Source: Alphaproteobacteria bacterium
Lineage (GTDB): Bacteria; Pseudomonadota; Alphaproteobacteria; Micropepsales; Micropepsaceae
NCBI GenBank assembly: GCA_018971835.1
Contig: JAGWZW010000011.1
Span: forward strand, 1 to 60,524
Length of the DNA: 60,524 nt
Reading direction: 5' to 3'
The translations under genes were made by a program, and so were the position numbers. The notes below the pieces were generated by a model. That model was given only the letters and a program-made list of their open reading frames with translations, was not told the origin of the DNA and searched no databases. Below, one piece after another: positions 43,332 to 51,036 of this stretch. Numbering within the stretch: the first letter of the stretch is position 1; every line of letters starts with the position of its first letter.

Positions 43332-43361
43332 AAAGGGCCGGGCGAAAGCCCGGCCCTTTTT
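43332..43361 (+). terminator. Rho-independent terminator after hsp20-DUF1150
   Basis: AAAGGGCCGGGC-GAAA-GCCCGGCCCTTT followed by TT gives a perfect GC stem with a GAAA tetraloop and a T5 tail. It also closes the convergent ptsN transcript, though the reverse tail is shorter. Confidence 0.9.
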
Positions 43362-43381
43362 CATGTTCCGCAACGCCACGG

Positions 43382-43855
43382 TCACGCCGCCTGCGAGGCG
43401 TTGTTCTTGGGCTTTTCGGTGAGCAGCGAATAGATCACTTCGGGGTTGGTGGCGGCGCGCAGCTTTTCGCACACCGCCTGATTGCGCAAGAGACGCGAAA
43501 CCCGCGCCAGCGCCTTCAGGTGATCGGCACCCGCGCCTTCAGGCGCCAGCAGCAGGAACACCAGATCCACCGGCTGATTGTCCACCGCGTCATAGGCGAT
43601 CGGCGGATCGAGCCGCGCGAACATTCCCGTGATCTTTTCGAGGCCGGCGAGGCGGCCGTGCGGGATGGCGATGCCCTGCCCCATGCCGGTCGTGCCCAGC
43701 CGCTCGCGCTCCATCAGCGTCTCGAAAATTCGGCGCTCCGGCAGGCCGGTGAGCAGGGCTGCGCGCTCGGCTAGCTCCTGCAATAGCTGTTTCTTGCCTT
43801 GCACCTTGAGCGCCGCGACCACGGCCTCCGGCGCAAGCAAATCGGTGATTTCCAT
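43382..43855 (-). CDS. ptsN: Nitrogen-regulatory PTS EIIA protein
   Basis: A 157-residue EIIA(Ntr): LLAPEAVVAALKVQGKKQLL, then GMGQGIAIPHGRLAGLE with the phospho-acceptor His (about residue 66), and DLVFLLLAPEGAGADHLKALARVSRLLRN. It receives phosphate from NPr/EI(Ntr) and regulates potassium and nitrogen-linked processes rather than importing sugar. Start ATG 43855 with AGAAGG upstream. It lies 18 bases downstream of hpf, in the conserved rpoN-hpf-ptsN order. Confidence 0.95.
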   Translation of the reverse strand: MEITDLLAPEAVVAALKVQGKKQLLQELAERAALLTGLPERRIFETLMERERLGTTGMGQGIAIPHGRLAGLEKITGMFARLDPPIAYDAVDNQPVDLVFLLLAPEGAGADHLKALARVSRLLRNQAVCEKLRAATNPEVIYSLLTEKPKNNASQAA

Positions 43856-43873
43856 GACTGCCTTCTACCGGGT

Positions 43874-44173
43874 TCAGGGATGATGGTTCTTGATGCGGCG
43901 CATATGGCGGCGCACCTGTTTCTCCAGGCGATCGAGCGCGATGTCGAAAGCGTGATAAGCATCTCCGCCCTCGCCTTGCGCGCTGAGGGTGACACCGGCG
44001 TCCAGATGCGCCGAGCAATCGGCTCGGTAGAAGGCGCCTTCATGCGAGAATACGACAGTGGCGTCCGCACCGCCGTCGAAATACTTGCCTATGGATGAGG
44101 TCAGCTTCTGGCGCACCTGTTCGGGCAGCGCCTCGCCAATCTCCATCTGCTTTCCCGAAACCCGTATTTTCAT
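43874..44173 (-). CDS. hpf: Short-form ribosome hibernation promoting factor
   Basis: A 99-residue protein with the N-terminal ribosome-binding domain of HPF/YfiA: MKIRVSGKQMEIGEALPEQV, KLTSSIGKYFDGGADATVVFS, DAYHAFDIALDRLEKQVRRHM. It stabilises inactive ribosomes in stationary phase. It ends at RRIKNHHP, with no C-terminal dimerisation domain, whereas alphaproteobacterial HPF is usually the long form of about 190 residues. There is no sign of a frameshift: ptsN starts 18 bases after the stop. ATG 44173 is preceded by GAGAGG. Between rpoN and ptsN in a conserved operon. Confidence 0.9.
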   Translation of the reverse strand: MKIRVSGKQMEIGEALPEQVRQKLTSSIGKYFDGGADATVVFSHEGAFYRADCSAHLDAGVTLSAQGEGGDAYHAFDIALDRLEKQVRRHMRRIKNHHP

Positions 44174-44291
44174 GGCCTCTCTGCTGGTGAATTGCGCCTC
44201 GTTGGTGACCCGTAATTTCCTCGTGGGGCGCGGCCCAGTTCAAAGGCGGCGGACCTTTAGTCGCAGCCCCACCGAATGTCAACGTTCGATT

Positions 44292-45806
44292 TCAGGGCGC
44301 CGCAGCCGCCCCGAAATCCACAGATTTTTGCCGCCTTCTCTCCACTGAAGACGGAATCCGCATGGCTTCACGATACTTCGCTACGGTGCGGCGCGCGATA
44401 TTCACGCCGTCTGCCGTCAGCAATGCCACAATTCTGTCATCAGACAGGACGTCGCCCGCCTCATTCTCGATCATCTCGCGGATGCGATCGCGCACCGCTT
44501 CGGCCGAATGCGACTCGGCGCCGTTCACTGATTGTATCGCGGCAGTGAAGAAATATTTTAGCTCGAAGATGCCGCGCGGCGTCGCAATATACTTGTTCGA
44601 GGTGACGCGGCTCACGGTCGATTCGTGCATCGAGATGGCGTCAGCGATGGTGCGCAGATTGAGCGGCCGCAGATGGCGCACGCCATAGGTGAGAAAACCA
44701 TCTTGCTGGCGCACGATTTCGCTGGCCACTTTGAGGATCGTACGGGCTCTCTGATCGAGGCTCTTCACCAGCCAGTTGGCATTGTTGAGGCAGTCGGCAA
44801 GATAATCCTTGGACGTCTTGTCCCGCGCGGCGCCATTGACCTTCGCATAATAGCGCGAATTGACAAGCAACCGCGGCAGCGTGTCGGAATTGAGCTCGAC
44901 ATGCCAGGCCCCGTCCTGCCCCTCGCGGACGAAGACATCCGGCACCACAGGCTGCACGGGCTCTGAACCGAACATCAGGCCAGGCTTGGGCGTGAGCGCG
45001 CGGATCTCCGCGATCATCTCCGCCACGTCTTCGGCATCGACACCGCAATGCGCGCACAGCCCGGCAATATCGCGGCGGGCGACCAGATCGAGCCGCTGCA
45101 GCAGCTTCTCCATAGCCGGGTCGCAGCGGTCCTTTTCCCTGAGCTGGAGGCCCAGACACTCGGCCAGATCGCGCGCGCCCACGCCAGTGGGATCGAAGCC
45201 CTGGATCACCCTGAGCGTGGCCTCGACCGCTGCGGGCGCGGCGCCGAGTTTTTCCGCCAACTCCGCCACGTCACCGCGGAAATAACCGGCCTCGTCAATG
45301 GAATCGATGAGAGCCGCGCCGATCAGTCGTCTTTCGCCGTCGAACGCAGCCAGCGAAAGCTGGTCAGTGAGGTGCGCCTTCAGTGTCGGCGCCTCGACCA
45401 GCGTGGCTTCAAGCGAACCTTCTTCGCCATCGGGGCGCGGGCCGGCCTTGAGCGTGGTCCAGTCGCTCAATGGCTGCTGGGTTTCGGCCGCATCGGCGCG
45501 GGCGGCATCGACGTACATGTCGTCGTGCCCGGCATCCATGTCCTCGGCCTTGGAGAAGTCGTCGCGCGCCAGCGCCGTGTCGAGGGTCTCGTTGTCGCCC
45601 GGCTTCTCGGCCGGCAATTCGCGCTCCTCGGCGGCCGCCTGCTCGCGCTCGTCGCGCTCCAGCAGCGGATTGCGCTCCAGCTCCTGCTCGACATATTCGG
45701 TCAGTTCGAGGTTCGACAACTGAAGCAGCTTGATGGCCTGCTGCAGCTGCGGCGTCATGACGAGGGATTGCCCCTGCCTGATCTCCAGCCGCTGCGTGAA
45801 TGCCAT
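44292..45806 (-). CDS. rpoN: RNA polymerase sigma-54 factor
   Basis: A 504-residue sigma-54. Region I is clear at the N-terminus (RLEIRQGQSLVMTPQLQQA, IKLLQLSNLELTEYVEQELE), followed by an acidic region II (about residues 55-110), the core-binding region (about 120-300) and the C-terminal DNA-binding part with FELKYFFTAAIQ, and the RpoN box ARRTVAKYREAMRIP (about residue 480). It directs transcription from -24/-12 promoters with AAA+ activators. Start ATG 45806, GGGAG upstream. Between lptB and hpf, the usual alphaproteobacterial order. Confidence 0.96.
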   Translation of the reverse strand: MAFTQRLEIRQGQSLVMTPQLQQAIKLLQLSNLELTEYVEQELERNPLLERDEREQAAAEERELPAEKPGDNETLDTALARDDFSKAEDMDAGHDDMYVDAARADAAETQQPLSDWTTLKAGPRPDGEEGSLEATLVEAPTLKAHLTDQLSLAAFDGERRLIGAALIDSIDEAGYFRGDVAELAEKLGAAPAAVEATLRVIQGFDPTGVGARDLAECLGLQLREKDRCDPAMEKLLQRLDLVARRDIAGLCAHCGVDAEDVAEMIAEIRALTPKPGLMFGSEPVQPVVPDVFVREGQDGAWHVELNSDTLPRLLVNSRYYAKVNGAARDKTSKDYLADCLNNANWLVKSLDQRARTILKVASEIVRQQDGFLTYGVRHLRPLNLRTIADAISMHESTVSRVTSNKYIATPRGIFELKYFFTAAIQSVNGAESHSAEAVRDRIREMIENEAGDVLSDDRIVALLTADGVNIARRTVAKYREAMRIPSSVERRRQKSVDFGAAAAP

Positions 45807-45829
45807 GACTGCCGCTCCCGCCTTTGCCG

Positions 45830-46630
45830 CTATAGCGAGAAGCGTTCGCCGAGATAGACCCGGCGCACATCGCGATCGCCCACGATCTCGCCGGGCGAGC
45901 CTTCCTTCAGCACCTGACCTTCGTGGATGATGTAGGCGCGGTCGATGATGTCGAGCGCGTCACGCACATTGTGGTCCGTGATAAGCACGCCCACGCCCCG
46001 ATCCTTGAGGTGGCACACCAGGTCGCGGATGTCCGACACGGCGATGGGATCGATGCCGGCGAGCGGTTCGTCGAGCAGGATGTAGGAAGGCCGCGTGGCC
46101 AGTGCCCGCGCGATCTCGACCCGGCGCCGCTCGCCGCCCGAAAGCGCGATGGCCGGCGTGTCGCGTACATGGCTGACCCCGAACTCGGCCATCAGTTCTT
46201 CGACCATCGCTTCCAGGCGTGCTGGATCGGTTTCGACCAGCTCGGCGGTGGCGCGGATATTCTGCTCCGCCGTGAGGCCGCGGAAGATGGAGGCCTCCTG
46301 CGGCAGATAACCGATGCCCAGACGCGCCCGGCGATACATGGGCAGGCTGGTGACATCATGGCCGTCCAGTTCGATGGTGCCGTAGTCGGCCGGGATAAGG
46401 CCAGTAATCATGTAGAAAGTGGTAGTCTTGCCTGCGCCATTGGGGCCCAGCAGCCCGACCACTTCACCGCGGCGGAGCGTCAGGCTGATCGCCCGCACCA
46501 CGGGACGCTTCTTGAAGCTCTTGCCGATGCGCGTGACGACAAGGCCCTGGCTGCCCTCGACGACGCGCGGCGACGCCCAGCCGCCGTCCCGGCTTATCTC
46601 ATTGGTTTTGCTGTCTGAGCCGATCTTCAT
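45830..46630 (-). CDS. lptB: Lipopolysaccharide export ABC transporter ATP-binding protein
   Basis: A 266-residue ABC ATPase: Walker A GLLGPNGAGKTTTFYM (about residue 67), Q-loop YLPQEASIFRG, signature ALSGGERRRVEIARALA (about 165), Walker B YILLDEPLAGIDPI and the switch His in ITDHNVRDAL. The LptB-specific LPQE and RDTPAIALSGG stretches identify it rather than a branched-chain amino acid ATPase. It powers LPS extraction with LptFG at the inner membrane. An N-terminal extension of about 28 residues precedes GLVVTRIGKSF; a later start is possible. Downstream of lptA and upstream of rpoN. Confidence 0.95.
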   Translation of the reverse strand: MKIGSDSKTNEISRDGGWASPRVVEGSQGLVVTRIGKSFKKRPVVRAISLTLRRGEVVGLLGPNGAGKTTTFYMITGLIPADYGTIELDGHDVTSLPMYRRARLGIGYLPQEASIFRGLTAEQNIRATAELVETDPARLEAMVEELMAEFGVSHVRDTPAIALSGGERRRVEIARALATRPSYILLDEPLAGIDPIAVSDIRDLVCHLKDRGVGVLITDHNVRDALDIIDRAYIIHEGQVLKEGSPGEIVGDRDVRRVYLGERFSL

Positions 46631-46671
46631 GGCAAGAACTGTGCCTATTCGTGTTTAAGGAACGATGAATT

Positions 46672-47184
46672 TCATTTTTGATGCGGTTTGGATTGCTTTG
46701 GCGGCGGAACAAAAAGGCCTTGAACACGGCCGCCGGGCATGCCCGCGGCGGTGAAGCTGGCCTTGCCGCTGTCCAGATCGACCACCAGCTTGGTGCCGCG
46801 CATAATGTTCTTGTCCTTGGTGAGGACAACATTGCCGGTGAGCGTGACGTCACGCGACGCCAAATTGTAGGTTCCCGCATTGCCCGAAGCGGTGCCGCTC
46901 GGCGCATCGAACAGGACATGGCCCGTGGCGATGATGCGGGACGGCTTGCCGTTCGCAACAGCCACGCGCACCTGATCCGCGTGCAGCTTGAAGGTACCCT
47001 GTGCAACAATCACGTTTCCGCTGTAAGTGCCAACCTTGGTCTGAAAATCGCCGGTAAAGGCGTCTGCGGTGACGGAAATGGGTGCGCCCGAATCGTGTCC
47101 GCCCAGATCGACGCCGTCGACCGCCGCGGCCGCCGTCGCAAACAGGACGGCGCCGCAAAGCGCCAAAATAAACCGCGCCGTCAT
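46672..47184 (-). CDS. lptA: Periplasmic LPS transport protein LptA
   Basis: A 170-residue OstA-like protein with a signal peptide (MTARFILALCGAVLFATAAAA) and a repeated beta-jellyroll pattern: PISVTADAFTGDFQTKVGTY, VIVAQGTFKLHADQVRVAVA, RIIATGHVLFDAPSGTASG and VVLTKDKNIMRGTKLVVDLD. It forms the periplasmic bridge that carries LPS from LptC to LptD. Start ATG 47184 overlaps the lptC stop by four bases. The lptB gene follows after 41 bases. Confidence 0.92.
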   Translation of the reverse strand: MTARFILALCGAVLFATAAAAVDGVDLGGHDSGAPISVTADAFTGDFQTKVGTYSGNVIVAQGTFKLHADQVRVAVANGKPSRIIATGHVLFDAPSGTASGNAGTYNLASRDVTLTGNVVLTKDKNIMRGTKLVVDLDSGKASFTAAGMPGGRVQGLFVPPPKQSKPHQK

Positions 47185-47894
47185 TTGTGCCTGGCTCCAT
47201 GCGCGGCGTGTAGGTCAAGCGTCATCTTCACATGCCCCAGAAGGCGAACCTGTTTGCTGTTGTGATCGAACTCGAAATGGTCGGCGCGGATCGTGCCGAG
47301 CGGCCCCTGCCCGGTGACAGTGTCGTCGCCCATCATGACGCCGTGCGCAAGATCGACACGGGCAGAGGCAGTATGAAGTTCGTAGCCACTATCAGAATAG
47401 ATGGCGATGGGGCCGCTCAGCGTGAGCTTCTTGGCGTCGGCATCGAGCCGGCCCTCTTTGGCGCTGGCGGTGAGCCAGCCGCCGCCCTTGAGCGAGAGGT
47501 CGGCTTCAACGTTCATCAGCTTCGCGCGATGGGATCCGGGCGCATCCTGAACTGCGGAATCAGCCGTCACCACGAAGGGATTGCCTGACGCGTCGGTGCC
47601 CGTCAGGCGCGGCTTCACCATCGTCAGATCGCCGGCGACCTTGTTCATCTGCTGGAAGGTCATAGCCACGCGGCCCTGGTCGCGCGGCTCCAGCGAATAG
47701 ATCACCACCGCCGCGATCACTGCCAGCGCCGCCAGCAGCAGCGCCCGCTTCATGATGATGACGAAGCGGCTGTACCGCTGCGGGTCGCCCAACGGCATGC
47801 GCAGGCGCGACGTCTGCTCCTGCTGCTGCGGCGGCGCGGGCGTCGCCCCCAGAGGCTGGACCACGGCTCCCCCGGTATTGCGCCGTACCGCCAT
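47181..47894 (-). CDS. lptC: LPS export protein LptC
   Basis: A 237-residue protein with one N-terminal membrane anchor (about residues 48-65: RALLLAALAVIAAVVIYSL) and a periplasmic LptC/YrbK jellyroll (about 75-230: MVKPRLTGTDASGNPFVV, AKLMNVEADLSLKGGGWL and VDLAHGVMMGDDTVTGQGPL). The pre-anchor region of about 45 residues is longer than in enterics but typical of alphaproteobacteria. It receives LPS from LptBFG and passes it to LptA. Starts at 47894, directly after the kdsD stop, and overlaps lptA by four bases. Confidence 0.9.
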   Translation of the reverse strand: MAVRRNTGGAVVQPLGATPAPPQQQEQTSRLRMPLGDPQRYSRFVIIMKRALLLAALAVIAAVVIYSLEPRDQGRVAMTFQQMNKVAGDLTMVKPRLTGTDASGNPFVVTADSAVQDAPGSHRAKLMNVEADLSLKGGGWLTASAKEGRLDADAKKLTLSGPIAIYSDSGYELHTASARVDLAHGVMMGDDTVTGQGPLGTIRADHFEFDHNSKQVRLLGHVKMTLDLHAAHGARHK

Positions 47895-48923
47895 CTATTG
47901 CAGCCCCGCGCGTAAGCAATCGTGCATATGCAGAATGCCCACCGGCCGGCGCCGGGCATCGGCCGGATCGAGCACCACGAGCTGGGTGATCTGCTTTTCG
48001 TTCATCAGCCCCAGCGCCTCGGCGGCAAGCTGGTCGGGCCGCGCGGTTTTGGGGGCGCGTGTCATGACGTCCTGGGCTTTACGGTCCAGAAAGTCGCGGG
48101 CCATGTTACGGCCGACATCGCCATGCGTGATGATGCCGAGCGTGCCGCCCGCCCGGTCCACCACGATGGCGCAGCCGAGCTTGCTGTCCGAAAGCGTGAC
48201 GAGCACGTCCGCCATCAACGCCTCGGGCGGCACCAGCGGCAGGGCGTCGGTGCGCATCAGATCGGATACCCGGATCAGCATCCTTCCCAGCGAACCGCCC
48301 GGATGGAAATCGCGATACTGGTCGGCCGAGAAACCCTTGCGCTCCATCAGCGCCACGGCCAGCGCATCACCCAGCACCAGCATCAGTGTGGTCGAGGTCG
48401 TGGGCGCCAGCCCCATCGGGCAGGCTTCCTTGGCCTTGGGGATAACGAGCGCCACATTGGCGTTTTCTAGCAGCGTCGAGGACGGATTGCTTGCCATGCC
48501 GATCAGCGGGATCGAGAACCGTTTGGCGTAGGTGATGAGGTCGGACAGCTCGTGGGTTTCGCCGCGATAAGAGAGCATCAGCAGCGCGTCGTTCCGCGTC
48601 ACCGCGCCCAGATCGCCGTGGCTGGCCTCGCCCGGATGAACGAACTGCGCCGGCGTGCCGGTGGAGGCCAGGGTGGCGGCGATCTTGCGCCCGATCAGCC
48701 CGGACTTGCCCATGCCGCTGACGATCACCCGGCCTCTGACCGCAAGAAGCGTGTCCACGGCCCGGCTGAAGGCTCCGTCCAGCGTCCGGCCCAGCTCGGC
48801 AATCGCCTCGCCCGCATAACCGAAGACGCGGGCGGCAGCAGCCCGGTCACTGGCTTCGGGGCTTGAAATAGCACCCTGCTCCGCTGCACGCGCGGGCGCT
48901 GCAATGGGGTCAACGGAACGCAT
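47895..48923 (-). CDS. kdsD: Arabinose-5-phosphate isomerase (KpsF/GutQ family)
   Basis: A 342-residue protein with an SIS domain (about residues 40-180: VIVSGMGKSGLIGRKIA, GTPAQFVHPGEASHGDLG, GETHELSDLITYAKR, PTTSTTLMLVLGDALAVAL) and two CBS domains (about 205-340, SDLMRTDALPLVPPEALM and QDVMTRAPKTARPDQLA). It converts ribulose-5-phosphate to arabinose-5-phosphate, the first step to KDO for lipid A-core. Start ATG 48923; the longer frame to 49055 encodes low-complexity sequence. The ribosome site is weak. Heads kdsD-lptC-lptA-lptB. Confidence 0.92.
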   Translation of the reverse strand: MRSVDPIAAPARAAEQGAISSPEASDRAAAARVFGYAGEAIAELGRTLDGAFSRAVDTLLAVRGRVIVSGMGKSGLIGRKIAATLASTGTPAQFVHPGEASHGDLGAVTRNDALLMLSYRGETHELSDLITYAKRFSIPLIGMASNPSSTLLENANVALVIPKAKEACPMGLAPTTSTTLMLVLGDALAVALMERKGFSADQYRDFHPGGSLGRMLIRVSDLMRTDALPLVPPEALMADVLVTLSDSKLGCAIVVDRAGGTLGIITHGDVGRNMARDFLDRKAQDVMTRAPKTARPDQLAAEALGLMNEKQITQLVVLDPADARRRPVGILHMHDCLRAGLQ

Positions 48924-49162
48924 TAAGACACCCGTGGCTTTTTTGACCCCGCCACCGCCCCTGGATGACCGCCGGATCGAAGATTTGCCGCGGATCCCCC
49001 GCGACGCATAGCTACCAAGTCCCGAGCCCCCGGGACAACGCGAAATTCGTGCCAAGTGTTCCAGAGTATGGGCATTTCGCCGCCCGCATTCAAGGCGGCC
49101 GGATGCAAAGGCTTAATAAAATCCGGCGTATGCGGCCAAATGCCTGCCCGCGACCCGGCGTC

Positions 49163-49774
49163 TCAATGGGCGAAAATGTCGCTGTCGCCCCAACCCGCCA
49201 GGTCCAGCGCAGCGCGAGTCGGCAAGAAATCGAAGCAGGCCTGGGCCAGCGCCGTCCGCCCTTCACGGGCCAGCATGGCGTCGAGCACCACTTTCAGGCG
49301 ATGGAGGTGAGCCACATCTCCAGCGGCATAGGCAAGCTGCCGGTCGGTGAGATTCTCTGCGCCCCAATCCGAACTCTGCTGCTCCTTGGAGATATCCACG
49401 TTCAGGAGTTCCTTGACCAGATCCTTGAGGCCGTGGCGATCGGTATAGGTCCGTACCAGCTTGGAGGCGATCTTGGTGCAATAGATGGGCGCGGTGACAA
49501 CGCCGAGATAGCGCTGGAACATCGCCACGTCGAAGCGGGCATAGTGAAAGAGCTTGAGCGTCTTGTCGTCCGTGAGCAGGCGCCTGAGATTGGGCGCGGC
49601 ATACTCGCCCGCCGCGAACTGCACCGCATGGCAGATGCCGTCGCCCGACGAAAGCTGGGCCAGGCACAGCCGGTCGCGGAAGGGATTGAGGCCCAGCGTC
49701 TCGGTGTCGATAGCAACCACCGGCCCGAGGTCGAGCCCGTCCGGCAGATCGCCCTTGTAGAGCTTGGTTTTCAT
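49163..49774 (-). CDS. RNase D-like 3'-5' exonuclease
   Basis: A 203-residue DEDDy exonuclease: VVAIDTETLGLNPFRDRLCL (DE), LFHYARFDVAMFQRYLG (D) and QLAYAAGDVAHLHRL (YxxxD). It lacks the HRDC domains of full RNase D, matching the short ribonuclease D-like form common in alphaproteobacteria, which trims structured RNA ends. Start ATG 49774 has a weak GGGCG upstream. Located between the dehydrogenase at 49817 and kdsD, on the same strand; spacing of about 240 bases to kdsD argues for a separate promoter there. Confidence 0.9.
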   Translation of the reverse strand: MKTKLYKGDLPDGLDLGPVVAIDTETLGLNPFRDRLCLAQLSSGDGICHAVQFAAGEYAAPNLRRLLTDDKTLKLFHYARFDVAMFQRYLGVVTAPIYCTKIASKLVRTYTDRHGLKDLVKELLNVDISKEQQSSDWGAENLTDRQLAYAAGDVAHLHRLKVVLDAMLAREGRTALAQACFDFLPTRAALDLAGWGDSDIFAH

Positions 49775-49816
49775 CGCGCCCGAAAAGGCACCCCGGGCCC
49801 AAGCCTTGTCAAGGGT

Positions 49817-50884
49817 TTACTCGGCCGCCACGCTGCCCACGCCCTTGCCTTTGGCCATCCGCTCCTCGGCCATGCGGTCGGCAATGGCGTTGGTGGTGCG
49901 CCCTTCGCTGTCGGCCCGGCGGAAGATGGCCGCCAGCGTCTCGGCAATGGCGCGGGTGCGCCGCTCGATCTCGGCGTTGCTCCAGTCGAAGATCTGCCCG
50001 GCCACGCAGATGATGCCGCCCGCGTTGATCACATAATCCGGCGCGTAGAGCACGCCATGCTCCTTGAGCATGGCACCGTGCTCATCGCGCGCCAGCTGGT
50101 TGTTGGCCGCGCCTGCCACCACCTTGGCCTTGAGGTTGGGAATGGTGTCGCCATTCAGGATGGCGCCCAGCGCATTTGGCGAGAGTACGTCGCATTCGGA
50201 GATGACGATGGCCTCCGGCGACATGGTGCGCGCACCAAAGCGATCTTCAGCCAGTTTCACGGCTTCGGCGTTGACGTCCGCCACGATCAGTTTGGCGCCA
50301 TCCTCGGAAAGCCTCCGTACCAGGCCCATGCCCACCTTGCCCAAACCCTGCACCGCCACCGTCAGGCCCTTCACCGTGTCGGTGCCCAGGCGGTGCTTCA
50401 CCCCGGCCTTGAGGCCAAGATAGGTACCCAGCGTCGTCATCGGCCCGGAATCGCCGCCGGGCTTGCCCGGCTGGTCGTAGCCGGCCGCATGTTTGGTGCC
50501 GCGAGCGATCACCGGCAGATCCTTGGGGCCGATGCCCACATCCATTGCCGTGATGTAGCGCCCGCCCAGCGCGTTCACCGCCTCGGCATAGGCCAGCAGC
50601 TTGGCGTCGGTTTTATCCCTGTCCGGGTGGCCCATAATGACAGCCTTGCCGCCGCCGAGCGGCAGCCCCGCCATAGCGCTCTTGTAGCTCATGCCCCGCG
50701 AAAGCCGCAGCACGTCCGTGAGCGCCGCATCGCTGGAAACATAAGGATACATGCGCGTGCCGCCGCAGGCGGGGCCCAGCGCGGTGGAATGGATGGCAAT
50801 GATGGCCTTCAGGCCGCTCGCCTTGTCCTCGAAATGCGCCACCGTCTCATGATGATCGAAATCTGCTGCCTCGAACACGCCCAT
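49817..50884 (-). CDS. Glu/Leu/Phe/Val dehydrogenase
   Basis: A 355-residue NAD-dependent amino acid dehydrogenase. The N-terminal dimerisation part has GLKAIIAIHSTALGPACGGTRM and MSYKSAMAGLPLGGGKAVI (catalytic and carboxylate-binding Lys), then DVGIGPKDL. The NAD domain has VAVQGLGKVGMGLVRRL (about residue 180), and AGAANNQLA and YVINAGGI follow. Size and motifs fit leucine/valine/phenylalanine dehydrogenases rather than hexameric glutamate dehydrogenase. It catalyses reversible oxidative deamination, feeding branched or aromatic amino acids to 2-oxoacids. Start ATG 50884 with AGGAGCGGG upstream. Confidence 0.9.
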   Translation of the reverse strand: MGVFEAADFDHHETVAHFEDKASGLKAIIAIHSTALGPACGGTRMYPYVSSDAALTDVLRLSRGMSYKSAMAGLPLGGGKAVIMGHPDRDKTDAKLLAYAEAVNALGGRYITAMDVGIGPKDLPVIARGTKHAAGYDQPGKPGGDSGPMTTLGTYLGLKAGVKHRLGTDTVKGLTVAVQGLGKVGMGLVRRLSEDGAKLIVADVNAEAVKLAEDRFGARTMSPEAIVISECDVLSPNALGAILNGDTIPNLKAKVVAGAANNQLARDEHGAMLKEHGVLYAPDYVINAGGIICVAGQIFDWSNAEIERRTRAIAETLAAIFRRADSEGRTTNAIADRMAEERMAKGKGVGSVAAE

Positions 50885-51036
50885 GACACCCGCTCCTGAT
50901 GCAACCGGCCGCGGCCGGCGAAACGGCCGCACCATACGCTGCGATGTCCGTAATGGGGTTGCCAATTGCGCGAGGCGGCGGCAACGGAAACGCTATCCGG
51001 CCGCGCCGCCCGGCAATAATTGGCCGCGACGGTTTC

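Noticed and set aside
48965..50899. Forward frame of 644 codons
   Set aside because: Antisense to the RNase D-like and amino acid dehydrogenase genes, with no recognisable domain.
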